NCBI GenBank assembly: GCA_031763025.1
Contig: JASSKH010000026.1
Location: 1 to 64,000 of the forward strand
Reading direction: 5' to 3'
From: Macrocystis pyrifera
Taxonomy: Eukaryota; Sar; Phaeophyceae; Laminariales; Laminariaceae
DNA length: 64,000 bases
A program made the position numbers and the translations under genes. The notes under the pieces were generated by a model that saw only the letters and a program-made list of their open reading frames with translations, searched no databases and was not told the DNA's origin. Shown here piece by piece: positions 22,481 through 33,249 of the stretch (positions within the stretch are counted from its first letter, which is position 1; each line of letters opens with the position of its first letter).

Positions 22481-22817
22481 AATCCGATCTGGCCGGTAAA
22501 AGGACGACCCCGGGTTTTTAAAGGAACGGCGTGATTATTCCGACCGGTCTATTCGCCCAAAAAAAATAATACGTATCGCAAATCTACTCACGCTAGAAAT
22601 CACGTAAAAAAATAAAATCGACTAGGAAATAGAGTGGGTGATTATGCACGATATACCTGGTTCGTACAGCAGTACAGCAGTACGAGAGCGAACACGATGC
22701 ACGCCGTCCCCATCATACCCATAGAAACAACACACGGTGGCAAGAGAGATACTCGCACTCGCACAGCGCTTTGAATCCACCAAGCAAATAGCCACTCCAT
22801 CATCAGATTTCGTGACC

Positions 22818-23075
22818 ATGGCCGATGGACAGCAGCCACCGTCTAAGCGCAGCAAGGTCGAGGATGGTCTCCCGACTTCTCTTTCGGGTGAAGTTGCCTC
22901 TCCTGGAGCAGCAGATACGAGGATGCAAGGTCGTCCCCAATCGACAAAGCGAACGGGTAGGGCGAGAGAAGCGTACATGGTACTCGGAGCCATGGTCAGC
23001 GTGTTCACATCCAGCAAGGAGAGTGCCGATGATTGGGATACCGGCCCCAACACTCTGGAGGAGGAGATGGCGTAG
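22818..23075 (+). CDS. Small hypothetical protein with nuclear-localisation-like motif
   Basis: An 85-codon ORF starts at ATG 22,818 in a strong Kozak-like context (gaccATGGcc). It encodes MADGQQPPSKRSKVEDGLPT, a mid-region of Thr/Lys/Arg (STKRTGRAREAYMVLG) and an acidic end (LEEEMA). The PSKRSKVED stretch resembles a monopartite nuclear localisation signal. Codon content and amino-acid balance look coding, unlike the surroundings. It may be a first exon: a GTAGGA-type donor overlaps the stop at 23,070. I do not recognise the family. Confidence 0.4.
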   Translation: MADGQQPPSKRSKVEDGLPTSLSGEVASPGAADTRMQGRPQSTKRTGRAREAYMVLGAMVSVFTSSKESADDWDTGPNTLEEEMA

Positions 23076-23323
23076 GAACACAAACAAGTGCCAAGGAACA
23101 AGCTGGCGACTGCCTTTGTGAGACGTCGCTGCAGAAGCAGAGGAAGGATTCCCGGCCGAGTGCCGGCACTTGCGGCCACCAGCAGGGGGACATCATCTCT
23201 GGGGTAGCTAGACATTCAGGTGCGTGGTCGATGCCTCGTCGTACGTAGGTTCCGCCGTGGGGTGGGACGGAACAATGATCACACCAGTGGTATTTGCTCA
23301 CTGTCTTGTGTGGTGTTGGTTCT

Positions 23324-23433
23324 ATTACGGGGGTCCATAGTAAACAGGACCAAATATTGTCAGAAAAAATAGGTCAATATGTAGGTTTTTGTCTGCACCA
23401 CAGGTGCTATTTACTATGTTCGCCCGTAAATAA
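23324..23433 (+). mobile_element. MITE family A, copy 1
   Basis: This ~105-bp element has terminal inverted repeats of about 27 bp. The consensus left end is tattacgggggaccatagta, running on to aataggacc, and the right end is its complement. The AT-rich core contains aaatattgttagtaaaaata. This copy reads tattacgggggtccatagta ... ttactatgttcgcccgtaa. It has no coding capacity. Confidence 0.85.
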
Positions 23434-23784
23434 TAGATTACTTGCCTTGCAGCAGAGAAAAATAAATATGACTGGGGAAATGTATATCGATCGACCTTGT
23501 TTTACGCGCCTTTTCCCCAGGCTTTTTTTTTGTGTGGTGTGGTCTATTATACCAGAAGCAGAGACGTGTACGTACGTACGTACGCAAATAGCCCGAAACA
23601 CAAGACACCGCCGTGTTGAAAACCGTGCTTGTACAAACACCTTGCACGTTGTGCAACAGCAGTAGCTCATGGTCTGCGGCATATATTTGGCTGACCTAAC
23701 CTTCCGTTGTAAGATGCTGTGCGGGATCTGTGTATATATTTTTTTTAGTTGGCGCAGATTTTACTAGTATCAGTAGTAGTCGTG

Positions 23785-23893
23785 TTATTACGAGGGACCA
23801 TCAAAAATAGGACCAATTTTTTTTATTCAAAACAGGTAAATACTAAATTGTTGAGTGTACCGTTGGTCCTGTTTACTATGGTCCCCCGTATAA
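23785..23893 (+). mobile_element. MITE family A, copy 2
   Basis: Same orientation as copy 1. The left end is degraded (ttattacgagggaccatcaa) and the right end is nearly perfect (ggtcctgtttactatggtcc then cccgta). Just upstream is a short cagtagtagtcg run. Confidence 0.85.
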
Positions 23894-24095
23894 TAGTTCA
23901 TTCAGATTGCACGCCTCGTGCCCCACTTGTAACGAGCTGCCGCGGACGTCATCTGTACCATACAAGATTCGTAACAGATCAGTTCTCATGTGTGTCGATC
24001 AGGAAGTAGGAATCGATGATCTGCCGTATTGTACAGCAGTAGTACACGCATGACACTACAAGAGGGTAGCATAGTGCGCCGCAGTGTCGAGTCAG

Positions 24096-24203
24096 TACGG
24101 GGGACCATAGTAAATAAAACGAAATATTGTTATTAATAGTACAAAGATGAAAATATCTAGTTTTTTGGGCGTACCGCAGGTCCTATTTGCTATAGTCTAT
24201 GGA
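24096..24203 (+). mobile_element. MITE family A, copy 3 (TATTAATA subtype)
   Basis: The left end tacgggggaccatagtaaat is perfect and the right end is worn (ggtcctatttgctatagtct). Where other copies read tgttagtaaaa, this copy has an extra six bases giving tgttattaatagtac, the same change as copy 7. Confidence 0.8.
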
Positions 24204-24416
24204 GGTGGCCACACCAGAAATTCCATAAATGCATTGATGCTGTGACCAACATGCAAGAAAATCCGCCTATAAAGCGGTTGTTAGTAGGATGCAGCTCACC
24301 CTTCATGCGACTTGCGCAACACCTCACGGCGCTTGGCGCTTGGTGCAAGCACTGTCTGCCTCGTCGATGGAAAGCCGACGCGCTCCGTGCCGGCACTGTA
24401 GGGATGCGAGGGTATA

Positions 24417-24500
24417 TGGTCATACGACTACGGCCATGCATGATATTGAGTACCCCCCGTCATAAGACTACGGCCATGCATGATAATGAGTGCACCCCCC
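24417..24500 (+). repeat. Two tandem copies of a CATGCATG repeat next to poly-C
   Basis: The unit (gtcataagactacggccatg then catgata) occurs at about 24,418 and 24,459, each followed by a C-rich run; the second run is 24,496 onwards. A relative lies at 56,343-56,392. The unit centres on the palindrome catgcatg. Confidence 0.65.
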
Positions 24501-24544
24501 CCCCCCCCCACCCCCCTCCCCATCCCCCCCCACCCCCGTCCGGC

Positions 24545-24788
24545 CCGTGTGCAGGCCAATTTCGAGCGCCAGAAAAAGCGCGGAGGGGATGACGCTGTGC
24601 CCTACATCCTCGCACGCACCGTGAAAAGTTGTTTGAAGTACAACGCGGCTGGTGGGATTGGGTGCAGGGGTGCCGGCAATCAATGCAAGCGTGGCCGGTG
24701 CTTGAAGCGCGTGATGGGGATGTTTAGTGGGGACGGCATGGAGGGTATTTCCAAGGAGGTTGTGCTGGCGTTGCTTAGGCACAAGTGA
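24545..24788 (+). CDS. Hypothetical ORF ending in the EVVLALLRHK motif
   Basis: After a poly-C tract the plus strand is open and reads VQANFERQKKRGGDDAVPYI, then CLKYNAAGGIGC, CKRGRCLKRVMG and GMEGISKEVVLALLRHK before a TGA. Cysteine spacing could bind a metal, but I recognise no domain. The last 25 codons belong to a tandem array that continues to 25.54 kb, so this may be the only array unit with a coding body still attached. No start codon outside the C-run is convincing. Confidence 0.35.
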
Positions 24789-25540
24789 AGAATCTCATTA
24801 GGCTAGTATTTTTTGTTTTTGAGGCCCTCCCACAAACACTCCCGCCCGAGCACACGGAGGGTGTTCCCAATGAGGTTGCGCTGGCGTTCCTTGGACATAA
24901 TTGATTAAGAAAGTGTAGGGTTTTTTTTTCTTGGGGGGGGGAGAGTAGGGGCTATACTCTCGTCGCCTTTACATTGGGTACACTAGATAGCAGTGACTAA
25001 AGGACCTGTATTGTAGGAGAGAGACGGTGGCCGCAGACGGCGAAACAGGAAGGGGATAAGATGAGTAAAAGGTACCTATGAAATACAGTCATGAAAACGT
25101 AGTGAGCGCCCAACTGTTGGTGGTGGTGGCTTTATTACGAGCATGAACGGTGCTCCGTCTCGGAAGGGAGGAGTGGTCAGTGGTCAATTGATGTGAGGCA
25201 AACAGAAAATGAGTACACCTCTCCCCTCCTTCCCCCCCAGCTACCCCCCCCCGCTGGCGTTGCTTAGGCATGAGCGGTTGAGAATCTCATTGAGCGAGCA
25301 TGTTTTCTTTATGGGGGTGGTCCACTCTCGTGCTAACCCCCCCCCCCCCCCACCCCCGCCCCAACCATCCCCACCCGGCATGACGGAGGTTGTTCCCCAG
25401 GAGGTCGTGCTGGCGTTTTTTTTTAGGCAGAAGTGATGAAGAGTCTCAATAGGCGTTTTAATTTGTTTTTTTTCGGGGGGTGGGGTGGAGGTATCCTCGT
25501 CACCCCCCCCCCGAATCCCCCCCCCAACTGGCGTTTTCGA
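24740..25540 (+). repeat. Degenerate array of a gene-tail-like unit with poly-C/poly-G spacers
   Basis: Four to five copies of a ~75-bp unit (gaggttgtgctggcgttgct then taggcac..gtga.gaatctcattagg) lie at about 24,741, 24,857, 25,246, 25,384 and a fragment at 25,525. In the plus frame they read EVVLALLRHK*, EVALAFLGHN*, LALLRH.. and EVVLAFFFRQK*. The spacers are long C or G runs (for example 25,338-25,358 and 25,505-25,525). Spacing is irregular, so unequal exchange plus decay is likely. Confidence 0.65.
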
Positions 25541-26772
25541 GCACCACAAGCAGAGATGCAGCGCAGACGAAAACGTGTTGTACTTCGTTGCGAGTAATAG
25601 TTCCAGATTCGCCGCAGTACGTTGTGTCTGAGCACATTGTGTCTTGGGTTAGAGATAAGCAGTGTGTGCCTATGTTCAGTTACTGATGGGCGCAATGGAG
25701 GTGTTCGTTGTAGATGGAGTTTGCTCGTAGAACGGATGTGCTGGCACTTTGGTGGTATGAACGCATGCGCTATATCTGAAGTTGTTTTGTCCTTTGAAAT
25801 CGATGGAATTTTTTTCGTGGGCGGTAGTTGGGCGGGTGAGCGAGCAGGGTCTAGTTTGGACGCCAGGGCTAAAACTTTCTGTAATTTTCCGATTGTCTGA
25901 CAAGGTTTTGGTGTTTGGGTTTAGCGACAAACGCGTACCTTCTTGTTTCCGTAGCCAAATAAAAAGGTATACGCTTAGTTATTGGCAATGGCATCCGCGA
26001 AACACGAAAACTAATCAAGTTGAAAAGTTAAATTGTTTACAACATGTTTGCGGCGCGAGCAAAGCAAAGCGTTCATGTGTTGGTAGTACACCATGCACCC
26101 CCCCCAAGACGAGAAATGTAAATGTTTTTTTTTTTTATTATTGATGCCGCGGGAGCGAAACGGTCTCGTCGTAATTCTTCCTGCCATGCGTGCCTCCGCA
26201 CAAGTTCCTAAAATACTTGCTGACGGCCTGCTCCTCGAGCCCCAGGTCACGTTCAACTTCTTCCTGCTTGCGCCAGTGACTCGGTCGTGGCTGAGCGCAC
26301 AACATTGCAGGAAGATCCATCGCCGAAGCATTAACCGGAACAGGCGCTGTGTGCGCGCCTGCGTATGATCCCCACAGCACAAGAAAAGGCGGTTTTGTTA
26401 TTGAACGCTACGCCGGTGTTTGCAGTATGTCACACTCACGGTTTTGGTGTTTTCTTGACAACATCACCATGCAAATATACTTGAGGGCTATTGATAGGAC
26501 CGTCTTCACGTCATCTATATCCCATCCCTGACCTTGTGAGCACTGTATCGAGATCACGATGAACAGCAGCGCAAAGACGGGTGGACCTGACGTTCTTTTG
26601 TTTTGCAACAGGTGGGCAAGCTTGAACATGCGAATAACGGTACCACAGCACCGTTTGAATGGTGGAAAAGGCCGTTTATAAACAGCAGTAGGTATGCGGT
26701 ACTGTCTTTTTCTTCATTGCAGGATAATGCAGTAACATGGGCATCAGGTTCATGGATCCGTCCGGAATTCAG
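25541..26772. other. No gene recognised
   Basis: Mixed sequence with T-rich stretches (26,123-26,137). Short ORFs exist on both strands, but none has motifs, matching splice sites or a partner exon. I see nothing in it that I can name. Confidence 0.4.
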
Positions 26773-27290
26773 CTATATTTTATGGAGTAGGCGTTCAGTC
26801 CAAGACGAACAAATATTGAATGGTTGCCCCCGTTACGGATGGTTCCAACAAGCTTTCTTACCGGTAGGCTAGCCTGCGCATACTAAAAATGGTACAAAAA
26901 CATCATTTTTTCAAGGAAATACGACATTTTTTCGAGCATTCTAGGTACGTCATCGGATCAAACCGCTCCGCTACCTTGGGCTGCAAGACTCAAGAGAGGC
27001 CTACAGAATCGTCCACGTGTCGGCTACCATGTTCTATGGAGTAGGCGTTCTGTCCAACAGGAAAAACCATAGAAGAATAGCTGTCCCCAATACGTGTGAA
27101 TCCAACAAGCTTCCTTACCGGTAGGGGAGCCTGCACATACTTAAACTGGTACAAAAACAACATTTTTTAACTATGTAAGACGTTTTTTTCTGGCACGCTA
27201 GGTTTACGGTATTGGTCCAAACAGCCCCGCAGCGTTGGGGTGCAAGACTCAACGGAGGTCTACAGATTCGTCTAGATGTCAGCTACCTTG
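26773..27290 (+). repeat. Two ~255-bp tandem copies of an unknown repeat
   Basis: The phrase tatggagtaggcgttc(a/t)gtcc occurs at about 26,781 and 27,036. The copies also share ccaacaagc.ttcttaccggtag, gagcctgc.catact, ggtacaaaaac, and the end ctgcaagactcaa..gaggtctacag. Divergence is roughly 20 percent. A plus-strand ORF crosses the first copy but stops in the second. Confidence 0.8.
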
Positions 27291-28094
27291 GTCTGCAAGA
27301 CATTTGGCCGAGTATGCCAAAGCCAAAGAGAACGGCGGGCCTCAAAACGGGTACATCTGGCCCTGTCTTCGCGTGGGTGGGTCCTAAGCACAATGTTACC
27401 TTCCCAAACCTGCATAACCAAAACATGAATTTCTACTGCTGTACGGCACCTCGTGCGCCAATTCCACCGCAGGTGATAGACCATACATCAGGGCAGCGAC
27501 AGTGGTTGCCGTGGTTGGTGGTGTGTGTTTGTGTTGTGGTTGCAGCGTGAATACTTGTACAAGTACGCCTCGATAACCCTGGCCACCCCTCCGGTCCAGA
27601 TTTCGAACCAAAATCAGACCTTTTGGGCCCAAAGTCGACTTATACATGCTCGTTTGCGACGCTGCGGGGGAGGAATCACCCTCAAACAACACGGCGGTGA
27701 GGTAAAGCCTTCTTCGGATGGTCTACGCGGTCTGTGAGACGAGCACGGGGGTAGGACGCCTGAGCCACGGGCTCAAGAGGCGGCCTAACCAGGTTTGTCG
27801 GTGGCTAGAACACGCCCACATCAGCTCTCGACACACAGTGCACCGGATACCACCAAATTTTGGCAGGCGACATGTCTCACGACCCCGGTAACCCTCTTAC
27901 CTTGTGGGGCCGCCATAGATCCGCCTGCCCGAGCACCGCTGACCACGCCGATAAGCCAGACAGCGATTCGCATAGTTTCCAGAGTGGTTTGTGGTTTGCC
28001 TCAAATCACCCTCAGCCTTTCAGTGGTCCGAAACCTGACAGTCTCGTTTTGTAACTGTAGCTTTTTTTTATTGAAATGACGTCGATTTTCACAA
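27291..28094. other. Ambiguous ORFs on both strands, no gene called
   Basis: Over 27,396-27,737 both strands are open with protein-like translations (plus: ITLATPPVQISNQNQTFW; minus: LFEGDSSPAASQTSM). I cannot choose between them and recognise neither. The stretch ends at the left inverted repeat of the composite. Confidence 0.3.
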
Positions 28095-28154
28095 GTATCA
28101 ACTATTTAATCAGTCGAACTCACAGCTGACGTATTTCAAAATTTATAAAAAAAA
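28095..28154 (+). repeat. Left arm of ~60-bp inverted repeat (composite boundary)
   Basis: This begins gtatcaactatttaatcagt and runs through cagctgacgtatttcaaaat to a poly-A tail. It is a perfect inverted match of 37,009-37,070 apart from poly-A/T length. Confidence 0.9.
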
Positions 28155-28469
28155 GTATATAGGGGATGCAAGGACCTGAGCGGACCTGAGCGTGCCACCG
28201 TGGCCTTAATAGTGTCATTATTGCAGTGCGGTGCGTTGAAAGCATTGAAGTGCGGTGCGTGCGTTCTTGGAGGGAAACCGGTTTTTTTTCTGAATTTGTA
28301 AAATTAATATTTGTGGGCTCCTATGTATTGAACTCATGGGGATTATTATGTGTGCGCTCTTGGAGGCATGTTCGGAGTGCTCACGTACTGCTCCGCCAGA
28401 GGGCGGAGCAGAAACGAGTAGAAGGAACGAGGATTCGCGGGAGGACGGAGCCGCAGGCCGCGATGATGA

Positions 28470-29280
28470 GACCGCCCGCCTGAAACGAGAGATGGCCGAG
28501 ATGTCGCTCCGGCTGGAGATCAGAGAGGAGGAACGAACGAGGATGGAGAGGCTACAGCAGGGGGCTGGAGGAGGAATGCGCCCACCGGAGCCACATGGTC
28601 AGCCAGGCACGTTTCTAGTTGGTTTTGGTAAGCCTTCACCGAAACTTGACGGTAGTAAGGAGGGAAATTATTTTAAATGGTCGAAGCAATTTCTATCATG
28701 GGCTGTTACTAACACCTGCGACGATGGTTTGAAGGAAACTAGCGACCCGATAGTCTTGCAGGGCCCAAATAGAAGGAGTCAACAAGACCTCGATTACCGT
28801 TTCGGAACGGCAAGGGTAGCCGCTGCTCGCAGGGCATACGAGGGTATCACCAACGCACTGACTAATTCGTCTCTGTTATACAAGATCTATGACATAGGCA
28901 GCCCTAGTCTTGCGATGGCCTAGGTACGTCGGCACTACGTCCCAAGCGACGACCTCGACAAGCAGGCATACCAGAGAGAATACATCAATGCTCACATGAA
29001 AGAGGGGGAGGACCCCACCCTTTATTTCGAGAGGATGAGCATCATCCGAGAAAATCTCTCCGAAGTAGGGATCCCAAAAACGGATCAGGAAGCCAACCTC
29101 CACCTACTGCAATGCCTGACGTCCGAATACGAGGTGGACAAGAAAATCCTGCAATACGCCCAGAACTTGACCCTCAACATGATCGAGGACCGGGTTCGCA
29201 TAACGTACCGGGAGTTAGAAGCGAGTAAGAGGAAAATGATCGATGGCTCAGCACAGGTCTTGATAGCCACAGGCGGAGGT
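28470..29280 (+). mobile_element. Copia element: Gag capsid-like region
   Basis: The plus strand reads a charged coiled coil (LKREMAEMSLRLEIREEERT) and then the copia Gag signature GNYFKWSKQFLSWAV. A second half contains KEGEDPTLYFERMSIIRENL and LLQCLTSEYEVDKKIL, matching the UBN2-type Gag of copia elements. Fossil part. Confidence 0.8.
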
Positions 29281-29379
29281 GGAGCAGGTGGACAGGGGAG
29301 TTTCCCCGGTCCCAGCCCTGGCCACTACACGGGCGGCAGAGGTGGCGCGGCGAGTGGTGGCGCCACTGGGCACTGGGCA

Positions 29380-30300
29380 ACAGCAGCAACAGCAGCAACA
29401 GCAGCAGCAGCAGCAACAGCAGCAACAGCAGCAACCACACAATCATCATCAGCCACCGCGTCAACACCAACAGCAACACCAGCATGGTCAAGGCTGGGCA
29501 GGCCAGGACTGGGGAGGGGCACGTTCGGGGAACAAGAACGGGAAGCCGAAAAAAAAATCGGCAGAGGCAGGATTCGCACGCCAGTGGCGGCGGCGGACAT
29601 CAACCATGGCCGCCATACGCCGGCCGCGGCGGAGGTGGGAACCAGTCGTGGCCGCAGGTACGCGACGCACGTTTCATCGGGCCCGGAGGACACCCACCAG
29701 GTACCGACCGAATGTACGACGCCGTCCGGTACCCCCCTAACCTACATCGGCCACAAGGCACCGAGCCGGGAATCCACGCCGCTGACCCCCGCCCAAGATG
29801 TTACAGGTGCGGCCGGATAGGCCATTTTTTTGCGAACTGCCGCGCTATCGTGACGTTGGTAGATGACCCGAATCCACCTCGTGAAGTTTACCAGAGCCAC
29901 TTCGTGGCGAATACCGCGAATACCGCCCAGTCTACAACACCGCTCCTCCCCACCCCAGACCCCATTCCGCAGCAGCAGCCGCAGTACCAACAGCAGCCAC
30001 AGCAACAGTCCCACCAGCAACCACAGTACCAATCACAGTATCAACAGCAGCAGCTCCAACAGCAGTCACAGTACCACGAGCCTCAACAGCAGCCACATCT
30101 TCAGCAACCACCGCAGCACCAACGTGAGCAACAGCAGTACTACCAACGTGAGCAGCAGCAGTACTACCAACATTCACAGCAGCAGGCTCAACAGGCGCAG
30201 CAGGCCCAGCAGGCGCAACAGGCGCAGCAGGCACAGCAGGCGCAGCAGGCGCAGCTGGCGCAGCAAGCACAGCAGGCGCAGCAGCCACCGCAGCACTACT
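29380..30300 (+). repeat. CAG/CAA-rich coding repeats in the copia Gag
   Basis: Two blocks of glutamine-coding repeats occur: (CAG/CAA)n at about 29,378-29,430 and a CAGCAGGCG-type Gln-Ala repeat at about 30,180-30,290. Between them (29,970-30,180) is a looser Gln/Tyr/His-rich tract. They flank the zinc knuckle. Confidence 0.9.
29797..29840 (+). mobile_element. Copia element: CCHC zinc knuckle
   Basis: The translation CYRCGRIGHFFANC fits C-x2-C-x4-H-x4-C, the nucleocapsid RNA-binding knuckle of retroelement Gag proteins. Confidence 0.92.
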
Positions 30301-30382
30301 TGGCTCCTGAAGAGCCATCACATCTACTCACAGCATAGTCTGCTTTGGTCGGTCAGTACGATGTTTTGGGAAGGGGGATAGA

Positions 30383-30720
30383 GAGTTGGATTGCGGACAA
30401 CGGGGCGACAACGCACATGACCCCGAACCCGGACCACTTGTAAAACAAGCGCCCCCCCCTCCCCTGAGAACGCCAAAATATTTATCGGTGACAACAGAAT
30501 TAGCAGTGGAGTACGTAGGCAGCGTGGATTTAATTTTTCACAGCACGGAAGACGTACGCGTAACCTTAGAGAGTGTTTCATTTATCCCTAGCCTAAAGGT
30601 AAACTTGCTGTCGCTGCACACTGTCCAGGCCAAAGAGACGATCACTCTAGATGCTGCTGGTGTCTACCTAATGGGTGGCCGCTTATTTTTCCCCAAAGAC
30701 AGAGCCGGATCAAGGCTGAA
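30383..30720 (+). mobile_element. Copia element: protease region
   Basis: A reading ESWIADNGATTHMT near 30,383 matches the copia protease start, where the family usually has W-I/V-x-D-S-G-A. It is followed by V-TTELAVEYVGSVDL and VSFIPSLKVNLLSLHT, the usual end of this protease and start of the pre-integrase region. Fossil part. Confidence 0.75.
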
Positions 30721-30732
30721 CGCCACGCGTCG

Positions 30733-30823
<91 letters not shown>
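30733..30823 (+). repeat. Uninterrupted run of 91 cytosines
   Basis: It follows cgccacgcgtcg and ends at gtacagg. In the open frame it would encode about 30 prolines. The length may be affected by assembly or sequencing, since such runs are hard to read. Confidence 0.9.
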
Positions 30824-30824
<1 letters not shown>

Positions 30825-30854
30825 TACAGGGTACACCAGCTTTGATGGCCTTGT

Positions 30855-31400
30855 TGCAACCCCCCCCCCCTCCCCCCCATGCGCCGGTGCCTGTGACGTT
30901 ACAACCGGTGAGGTCGCCGGGAGTATCTGCTATGCCGCTGTCGCCGGGGGTGATGGTAGCGGTAGACCCGCCGGTAGCGATGGATGGTACAACGGTTTTG
31001 CAACCCCCCCCCCCTCCCCCCCATGCGCCGGTGCCTGTGACGTTACAACCGGTGAGGACGCCGGGAGTATCTGCTATGCCGCTGTCGCCGGGGGTGATGG
31101 TAGCGGTAGACCCGCCGGTAGCGATGGATGGTACAACGGTTTTGCAACCCCCCCCCCCTCCCCCCCATGCGCCGGTGCCTGTGACGTTACAACCGGTGAG
31201 GACGCCGGGAGTATCTGCTATGCCGCTGTCGCCGGGGGTGATGGTAGCGGTAGACCCCCCGGTAGCGATGGATGGTACAACGGTTTTGCAACCCCCCCCC
31301 CCTCCCCCCCATGCGCCGGTGCCTGTGACGTTACAACCGGTGAGGACGCCGGGAATATCTGGTATGCCGCTGTCGCCGGGGGGGTGATGGTAGTGATAGA
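30855..31400 (+). repeat. Nearly four 144-bp coding tandem repeats in the copia element
   Basis: The 48-residue unit (LQPPPPPPHAPVPVTLQPVR, then TPGVSAMPLSPGVMVAVDPP, VAMDGTTV) is repeated three full times plus a partial copy. Each starts with a C-run split by one T. Copies differ by a handful of bases. They lie between the protease and integrase parts. Confidence 0.92.
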
Positions 31401-31589
31401 CCCCCCGGTAGCGATAGAACCAATGACAGCGGTAGCAACCCCTCACACACACCCTGCGACAGTGCCGGAACGTAGTGAGCCAGCGCCATCGTCAGCTAAT
31501 CCCCCGGAAGAATGCCTTCCCCCGCTCCCCCCCGCGTTCCGCCCGGCGATTGCTGCTGCCGTACTCGTCCCCGGCATTAGACGTTTCAA

Positions 31590-32200
31590 GGAGGTGGATA
31601 TCAACGTCTTTCACGTGTGCAACGCCCACGCCCACGAGGGCCTTTTGCGCGAGACGGCCAAGCAGCAAGGCGTCAAGCTCACTGGTACTCTGGTCACTTG
31701 CAGTGGATGTGTGCAGGCGAAAGGCAGGCGTGCGTCTATACCTACGACTACATCGTCTCGGAAGGCACTCCCTCTGCAGCGCGTTTTTGTTGACCTTGCC
31801 GGCCCCAGGAAAATCGCGTCTGTTGGGGGGGCTCTGTACCTGATCCTGTTCAAGGATGACCCGACACGCATGGGATGGCTATACCCCCTCAAGAGCAAGA
31901 GCGCCGCCGACGTGACCGCGGCGACCCGAAAATTCCTGGCTGACGTCGGCGGGGACGTCGAGTGTTTCCGGACGGACAGCGGCACAGAGTTCGTGAACGC
32001 ACTCTTCGCAAACTTATGCGCCAATGAGAAAATCCGACACGAGCACACCGGGGTCGACGGACCGAAACACAACGGTGTGGTCGAACGTGGACTCGGCCTC
32101 ATCCAGGAAGGCGGTATGGCCGCTTGCCTTGAGGCCCCCCGGCTATTCCCCGGGCAGCTCCCGAACCTGGACCGCTACTGGGTGGAAGCAGCCATCTACA
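31590..32200 (+). mobile_element. Copia element: integrase (zinc-binding and DDE core)
   Basis: The zinc-binding pre-integrase region reads FHVCNAHAHEGLL ... CSGCVQAKG. The catalytic core follows: VFVDLAGP (first Asp), ECFRTDSGTEFVN (second Asp), HNGVVERGLGLIQEGG (Glu). Spacing is that of copia integrases. Fossil part. Confidence 0.92.
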
Positions 32201-32579
32201 TGAACGACTGCCTGAACACCACGGCGACGTCGGCGAACGCCCCTTTCAAGTCGCCGCACGAGGCATTTTTTGGGACACTGCCGCCGCCCAACACACTCGC
32301 CTTCATGCAGCCCGGATTCCACCGTATCCACCGCACCCACAAGTCTGACCCCAAGGCCGAACGGTGTTTTTTACCTCAACAGGGAGAGAAACCATCCGCA
32401 CGACTGCGTCAAGGTGGTCACGGCATGCGGGCGTACGAGCAACTCGCGGGACGTCACCTGGGAGGTGGAGCGCAAGTCGATCATCGAGGCTGCGCCTCAG
32501 GTGAGGAAGGACTCGATGGCGGAGCCGTGGGAGGCCGATCTGCACATCAGGTATTTACCACCGGAGCTGGCGACTGTGT

Positions 32580-33015
32580 CACCGGGGATACCACCGATGA
32601 TGTCACCGGCACCACCGGCGGTACCGCCGACGCCGGCGATGACGCCAGCGCCAACGGAGGTGCCGCCACCGCCGACGCCGACGCCGGGGGTGCCGCCGCC
32701 GCCGCCGGGGGTGACGTCACCGTCATCCCCACCGGGGGCCGAGAACCATCACGTCGAGGACGACGAGGGCCCCCGGGATAACGAGCTCTTCCAACTGGGG
32801 CGGACGCGCGCTAGGACACGGGCGATGACGAAGGCGCCGCCTCAAGTGGGGATGCTGCCGGTGATGACGCCGGCGCCACCGGAGATGCCGCCGACGCCGG
32901 GGGTGATGTCACCGTCATCCCCACCGGGGGCCGAGAACCCTCAGATCGAGGACGACGAGGGTCCCCCGGACAACGAGCTTCTCCAACCGGGGCGGACGCG
33001 CGCGAGGACGAGGGC
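32580..33015 (+). repeat. Proline/threonine-rich segment with a duplicated acidic block
   Basis: Pro/Thr-rich sequence (MTPAPTEVPPPPTPTPGVPP) is followed twice by SPSSPPGAEN, an acidic block (EDDEGP.DNEL) and GRTRARTRA, at about 32,715-32,830 and 32,905-33,015. It sits between integrase and RT, where copia polyproteins carry a variable linker. Confidence 0.8.
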
Positions 33016-33249
33016 GTACCACCAGGCGTCTACTGGTACATCGCAGCCAGCTGACCACGCACTTTTCAACCAGCGCCCGCCCAACCAACCCGCCCCTGCT
33101 CTGCCAACATGTGACGCGGGACAACTCTCGGAACCCGCGACCTACCAGGAGGCAATGCTCTCGCAATACCATGCGAACTGATCCCATGCAATGGAGACGG
33201 AGATTGCCGGACTCGAGGGAGCTGGGACTTTCGGGGATGCTTAGCAGCA

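Noticed and set aside
28155-28362. Complete 5' LTR of the copia element
   Set aside because: Compared with the 3' LTR candidate at 35,704-35,957, only 21 bases at 28,363 match; no longer LTR copy is present.
30642-31452. Minus-strand glycine-rich ORFs opposite the copia element
   Set aside because: They are shadows of the C91 run and the 144-bp coding repeats; the plus strand carries the copia domains.
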